64,000 bases of DNA. Origin: Megaleporinus macrocephalus. Taxonomy: Eukaryota > Chordata > Actinopteri > Characiformes > Anostomidae. Positions 59,960 to 64,000 of the stretch are shown here, piece after piece (the stretch's first letter is position 1; every line of letters starts with the position of its first letter). The notes below the pieces were generated by a model, which was given only the letters and a program-made list of their open reading frames with translations, was not told where the DNA came from and did not search any database. Both the position numbers and the translations under genes were made by a program. The DNA lies in contig CM038704.1 of assembly GCA_021613375.1 (NCBI GenBank), positions 29,630,082 to 29,694,081 of the forward strand, written 5' to 3'.

Positions 59960-60209
59960 AACTTAAACGAGTCACTGCAAGTCAATCTGCTTCTCCTTCC
60001 TCACTGCAGGCCTGCTCCTCCAGGGCCAGAGGGGGTCACGCTGGCCACCGCTTGCACCCCTCTCCTGGCTACCCTCCCCTGCTTCTGCCTGCTGACAATG
60101 ACCTTGGACTTCTAGTTCCTCTTGCTCCTCGTCCAGGCTCCGAGGCTGAAGACTGAAGGAGCTCTGCTCTGCCTGCCGGTAACGGCCACTTACATAGCAG
60201 AACAAACAC
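59960..60209 (-). other. Possible unrecognised exon (weak)
   Basis: On the minus strand a CTTTTCTTCTTTTCAG acceptor-like sequence precedes 60209. It is followed by an open frame to a stop near 59972, reading [20 protein letters not shown] and then a Glu/Gln-rich tail. The stretch is clearly GC-richer than its surroundings. I do not recognise the protein, and no partner exon is visible. A GTAAGT word soon after the acceptor and the neighbouring microsatellite weaken the case. It could equally be a non-coding element. Confidence 0.15.
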
Positions 60210-60236
60210 CTGAAAAGAAGAAAAGGGTAAATGTCA

Positions 60237-60420
60237 GATGGATGGATGGATGGATGGATGGATGGATGGATGGATGGATGGATGGATGGATGGATGGATG
60301 GATGGATGGATGGATGGATGGATGGATGGATGGATGGATGGATGGATGGATGGATGGATGGATGGATGGATGGATGGATGGATGGATGGATGGATGGATG
60401 GATGGATGGATGGATGGATA
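60237..60420. repeat. (GGAT)n microsatellite, 184 bp
   Basis: About 46 uninterrupted GGAT/GATG units. It creates open frames in all + frames (WMDG repeats) and on - (HPSI repeats) that are not genes. Confidence 0.98.
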
Positions 60421-61110
60421 CATAGATACTATTTTAATTATTTAACACTGAAATATCCAGGTTTACTGCATTCAATGTTTATAATTCAGTAAGCACATGG
60501 AAATCAACCATGTTAAAGGGCATTTAAAGATTAACTAAGCCATTCAGTTTGGTTTGATGTAAAATGCTCGATTCTAGTATTGGTGATAGGAACCAAACGT
60601 CTTTGGTCTTTGATCAAATCAAAAGGTACATGCAGGCCAAATAAAATATGTAGGTTTACTGGTCAATTTGGAAAGACAATAGCTATGAATGTGTATACAT
60701 TATTCCCCCTGGCTCGTATCATCACTGTAAATTCTACTATACACTCTCTGTTTTGAAGAAATAATTATTCTCAATGACTCATTAATATATATTCCCTTTT
60801 ACATTTATGAATATATATGAATTCACTTGTAAGTTAAGTTTTAAGTTTAAGAAATAGAAGCCTGTATCTGCCCCCATTTAAGGGGTTAACATTTAGCACT
60901 GTTGTCAGAGACTGACTGACCATTGAAGAAGAGCTACAGCACGTCGAACACAGATTGTGCAGAAACAGATGAGCTATCTCTAATTGTACACCAAGGTGGA
61001 ACTGCATGGTAGGGGTTTCCAGTAAAGTGGCCGGCGAGTGCATTAGGATGCATAATAAAATTTAGAGAATTTACAAGACACTTACAAGCAACATAAAGAG
61101 ACATAAACAT
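60421..61110. other. Intergenic, AT-rich
   Basis: No gene. TTCCAGTAAAGTGGCCGGCG near 61017 is the 'aataaagtggccggtgagtg' terminus of a dispersed fish repeat, present here as a fragment only. Confidence 0.45.
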
Positions 61111-61119
61111 CACTATGGG

Positions 61120-61760
61120 TTTTTAGCTTGGATGTGCGCTTGGATGCCAATGAATATTAACAGCAGCGCTAGTTTATCTCTGCTGGTGCCCTTCTTTCTT
61201 TCTTTCCACTCGTCTTTGTACTGCTGCCACAGAAAATCTTGGTTTGTAAAAGACGAGCAAGAAAAAGATACAAAATTGCAGAATACACAGCTGAATGGTG
61301 TCATAATTACACATGCCTAATCTCTTCATTTCCTATTTACCTCTACTTTCTCCCCTGGGAGCCATGAGGAAAGCTCTAGAGATCCATTAATAAGTGACAA
61401 TGGCTCCATATAGCTGTTTTTTTCCCCTCGTGTCACCGCCTCAAACACATTACGAAGCATTTGATCCAGCTGAGCGGCCTGATCCGAGAGAGTGCGCTTC
61501 AAAATGAGCTGTTTTGAAGCATTACCCAAACTGTCAACCCAGACACATTTAATTGGATAAAATAATTAAGAAAACAGGCCGAAAGGTGTCGGAGATAATA
61601 AAAGACGCAACAAAGAAACTGAAACAATCTGATTGGAACACTTTTAAGGCGAGGTGTTCATTCATGAGGTGATATTAAAGTGTCAATTGCTGCGAATTTT
61701 GAACATTGCACCTCTCCGACAAAAAGGCAAACACCTGAAAAAATGCTTTGTGAGAAGTGT
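61120..61760. promoter_or_regulatory. Candidate conserved regulatory block
   Basis: Unique sequence with CCAATGAATATTAACAGC, GGTGTCATAATTACACATGC, CACATTTAATTGG and ATAATTAAGAAAAC words and no transposon marks. Both-strand frames are short and lack domains. Enhancer role inferred. Confidence 0.38.
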
Positions 61761-63530
61761 GGAACTACACTATGGAAAGTTGATAAATGAATCATATTTA
61801 TAGTTGCCTGTGCCCTGTTCATGCACTGAAACAAAGAGATCCGCTTGGTTCAAATGTGTACATTTCCACATAAATAAAATATATGTTGTACAATTATTAA
61901 CAAATTAAACTGACAGAAAAAAACGGTGTTGCCATAAGGTTTTTGATTTATACGTATATAATTAAGTAATAAAGTAAATTCAATCATTTTTCATTACATT
62001 TTTCTACTGTACTTCTCATCAGAGTGAGTATGCAAGAGGGTCGGGAGAATTGATGGTGTCCTGGTACAGTCTTTAGCTGCTCACAGAAGGCAAAAGTGCA
62101 TAGCTAAAGACAAAACTCACATACAAACTACTAATATCACAACCAAGTTTATTTTGTAATAAGTTATGGGGGTAATCAGGCCCCACTCTGTCTCTGTAAA
62201 TAGGACAGCCCTAGTTTACTGATTGTAATTGACCATTTGTGAAATTATGACTGACATGCCTTTAGGCTGATCACACTCGTCTCTAAATGCTAATAGAAGA
62301 AGAAACCCTGACAGAACAAACCTGCAGTGAGAACCGTGGCGGCAGTACATTAGTTAGAATTATTAAGCTATAAATGGTGGAAAGGTCTTACAGAGGAATG
62401 TATATTGCCTGATGAAGTGAATTTTTTTTCCCCTGGTATTACAGACGCAAGAGCAAGAGTCCAAATATGCTTTAACACCAAGTTTATTCACAGAACTAGT
62501 CAGACTAAAGTGCTTCAAAAGAATAACAATCATGCAAAAGAATGAAAGATGTGGATGAAAAGCCTAAAAAATGATAACAAAACCAATAACTAATGAGTAA
62601 AAAATATATATGAAGAATATATGAAGAAAAAGTTGAATGAAAAATCAAAGAAAATCAGAGTAACAATCTTAACAATCTGCCTTCAGGGAAAAAAATCAAT
62701 TTCTAACCTAAAATCAATTTCTTCTTCCCATCTAAACATCTTCTCATCTTTCTCAAATATACCAGAACCTCAGACCCAGCAGCCAGCCAGCAGCTGATGT
62801 AATGCTTGACCTCTTTAGTCACTCTAATACATACGACAAATTTCTAAAGAGATGTTCAAAAGAAACTCAATGTTCAACCGAGTCGAGATCACATTCTAAA
62901 AGGACAAAGATCTACCTTATAATATCTTTCTAGCTGTGTAACTTCTGTAATTTTTTTTCACTGCAGAGTGACTATAAAGTAATTTGTACAGTACATACAG
63001 AAGTTCAGCACATGCATATACATGGATTATTTTAGCGTTTTTTTAATTATACATTTTATGTAGTCAATATTGAATAGGACACTGACATATGCTTTTCTAT
63101 AACTACATCTACAAACTCACAGTTCAGTGACAAACTAACAACTAACAGATTCTGGTTCTAGGATAAACTTACTTTGGGTTAATGTACATGTTTACAATGT
63201 CTAACAATAACAATTTAGCTAACTAGTTCGCTTTTCCTAACTTAGCTGCTGAGAGTTAATTTATTTAGTCAGTCAGATGAACAGTACAGCGCTAATATTT
63301 TCTTTTAAAACATTGTATATAAGAATGCATTTGAATGCACTCATACACATGCCATACCTTGTTTCGCGCCAATGCAGTTTGCTACAAGACTAAGGAGTTC
63401 TCCTCAATATCCAAACTTGCACTGACTAGCTATAGTGTTAACTTTAGCATAAGCTCATCTGAAGATCTAGCTTCTGTTGCTAAAAGCAGGTCCTTATTAG
63501 CAGACATGGGACCAAGTTACTAAGTTGGAA
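61761..63530. other. Intergenic, AT-rich
   Basis: No gene recognised. 62430-62830 begins abruptly with ACAGACGCAAGAGCAAGAGT and an ACCAAGTTTATTCACAG word, suggestive of a repeat end, but not assignable. Confidence 0.4.
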
Positions 63531-63690
63531 GTAGCAAGTAAGTCTCAAGTCTTGACAATCAAGTCCCGAGTCAAGTCCCAAGTCAATACAAGCGAGTCTC
63601 AAGTCAAGTCCCAAGTCAATACAATCAAGTCCGGAGTCAAGTCCCAAGTCTTAAACTTCAAGTCCTAGTCAAGTCACCACATGTAACGTA
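63531..63690. repeat. AAGTC-type tandem repeat
   Basis: Variants of CAAGTCCCAAGTCAATACAA and GAGTCAAGTCC alternate for about 150 bases, a degenerate tandem repeat built on AAGTC. The sequence after it to 64000 is AT-rich and unassigned. Confidence 0.8.
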
Positions 63691-64000
63691 ATTTCAGTAT
63701 TTAACACAATCGATGCAGTTGATTAGTAGTATATTAAACTGACATCAATATAACATTAACGTTTTTAAAGTTTGTATTATAACAAAAATAACTTGCATAC
63801 GAAATTAGATCATTTTAAGCAGTTCTAATCACTAATCACCTCATTACCAGTCCATTACCAGTTAAAATAGGTGTTGAAGCTGAAAAAACACTAAAATGTG
63901 AGGCAGTGGGCCTCGAAGGCCAAGGCTGAGAAACACTGCACTGTATGGAAGTATTAGTATACATTTCACCTACAGGAATTTTAATGACATCACATTCTAA

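Noticed and set aside
60122..60492. Several open frames of 64-107 codons made of WMDG or HPSI repeats
   Set aside because: They are translations of the (GGAT)n microsatellite in different frames.

Overview
The window looks like teleost fish nuclear DNA, most likely from an otophysan (characin/catfish-type) fish. It has GT-AG introns, many dinucleotide and tetranucleotide microsatellites, fish-type DNA-transposon relics and large AT-rich non-coding stretches. The otophysan placement is an inference from repeats I recognise only from general familiarity with fish genomes.

The one confidently identified protein-coding gene is lmo4 (LIM domain only 4), on the + strand over about the first 16.5 kb. 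A non-coding first exon ends at 328. Coding exons are 2352-2587, 9353-9449, 10258-10413 and 15504-15512. They join in frame to a complete 165-residue protein with two LIM zinc-binding domains. The last coding exon supplies only Val-Cys-stop and opens a roughly 1 kb 3' UTR, with a poly(A) signal at 16461. Introns 2 (6.8 kb) and 4 (5.1 kb) hold long unique, TAATTA-rich blocks that look like conserved enhancers, mixed with microsatellites. The gene may be the a or b teleost paralogue; the sequence alone does not settle which.

From about 16.5 kb to 64 kb there is no other gene I can support. This fits the large gene desert next to LMO4 in other vertebrates. Two things alternate there. (i) Unique enhancer-like blocks, for example 16740-17400, 23560-24480, 32200-33430, 34650-35340, 40860-41420 (a dense TAATTA cluster), 43040-43800, 47040-49900, 57200-57960 and 61120-61760. 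(ii) Transposon debris: a decayed IS630/Tc1-mariner-type transposase near 27.1-27.8 kb, several non-autonomous elements with inverted repeats (19.5, 21.0, 30.2, 38.9, 56.1 and 58.6 kb), minisatellites, and a 184-bp pure (GGAT)n array at 60.2 kb.

The likely functional story is one dosage-sensitive developmental transcription cofactor gene with intronic and downstream cis-regulatory DNA. A GC-rich block at about 59.95-60.21 kb, with an acceptor-like sequence on the minus strand, is the only place outside lmo4 where an unrecognised exon seems possible, and support is weak.
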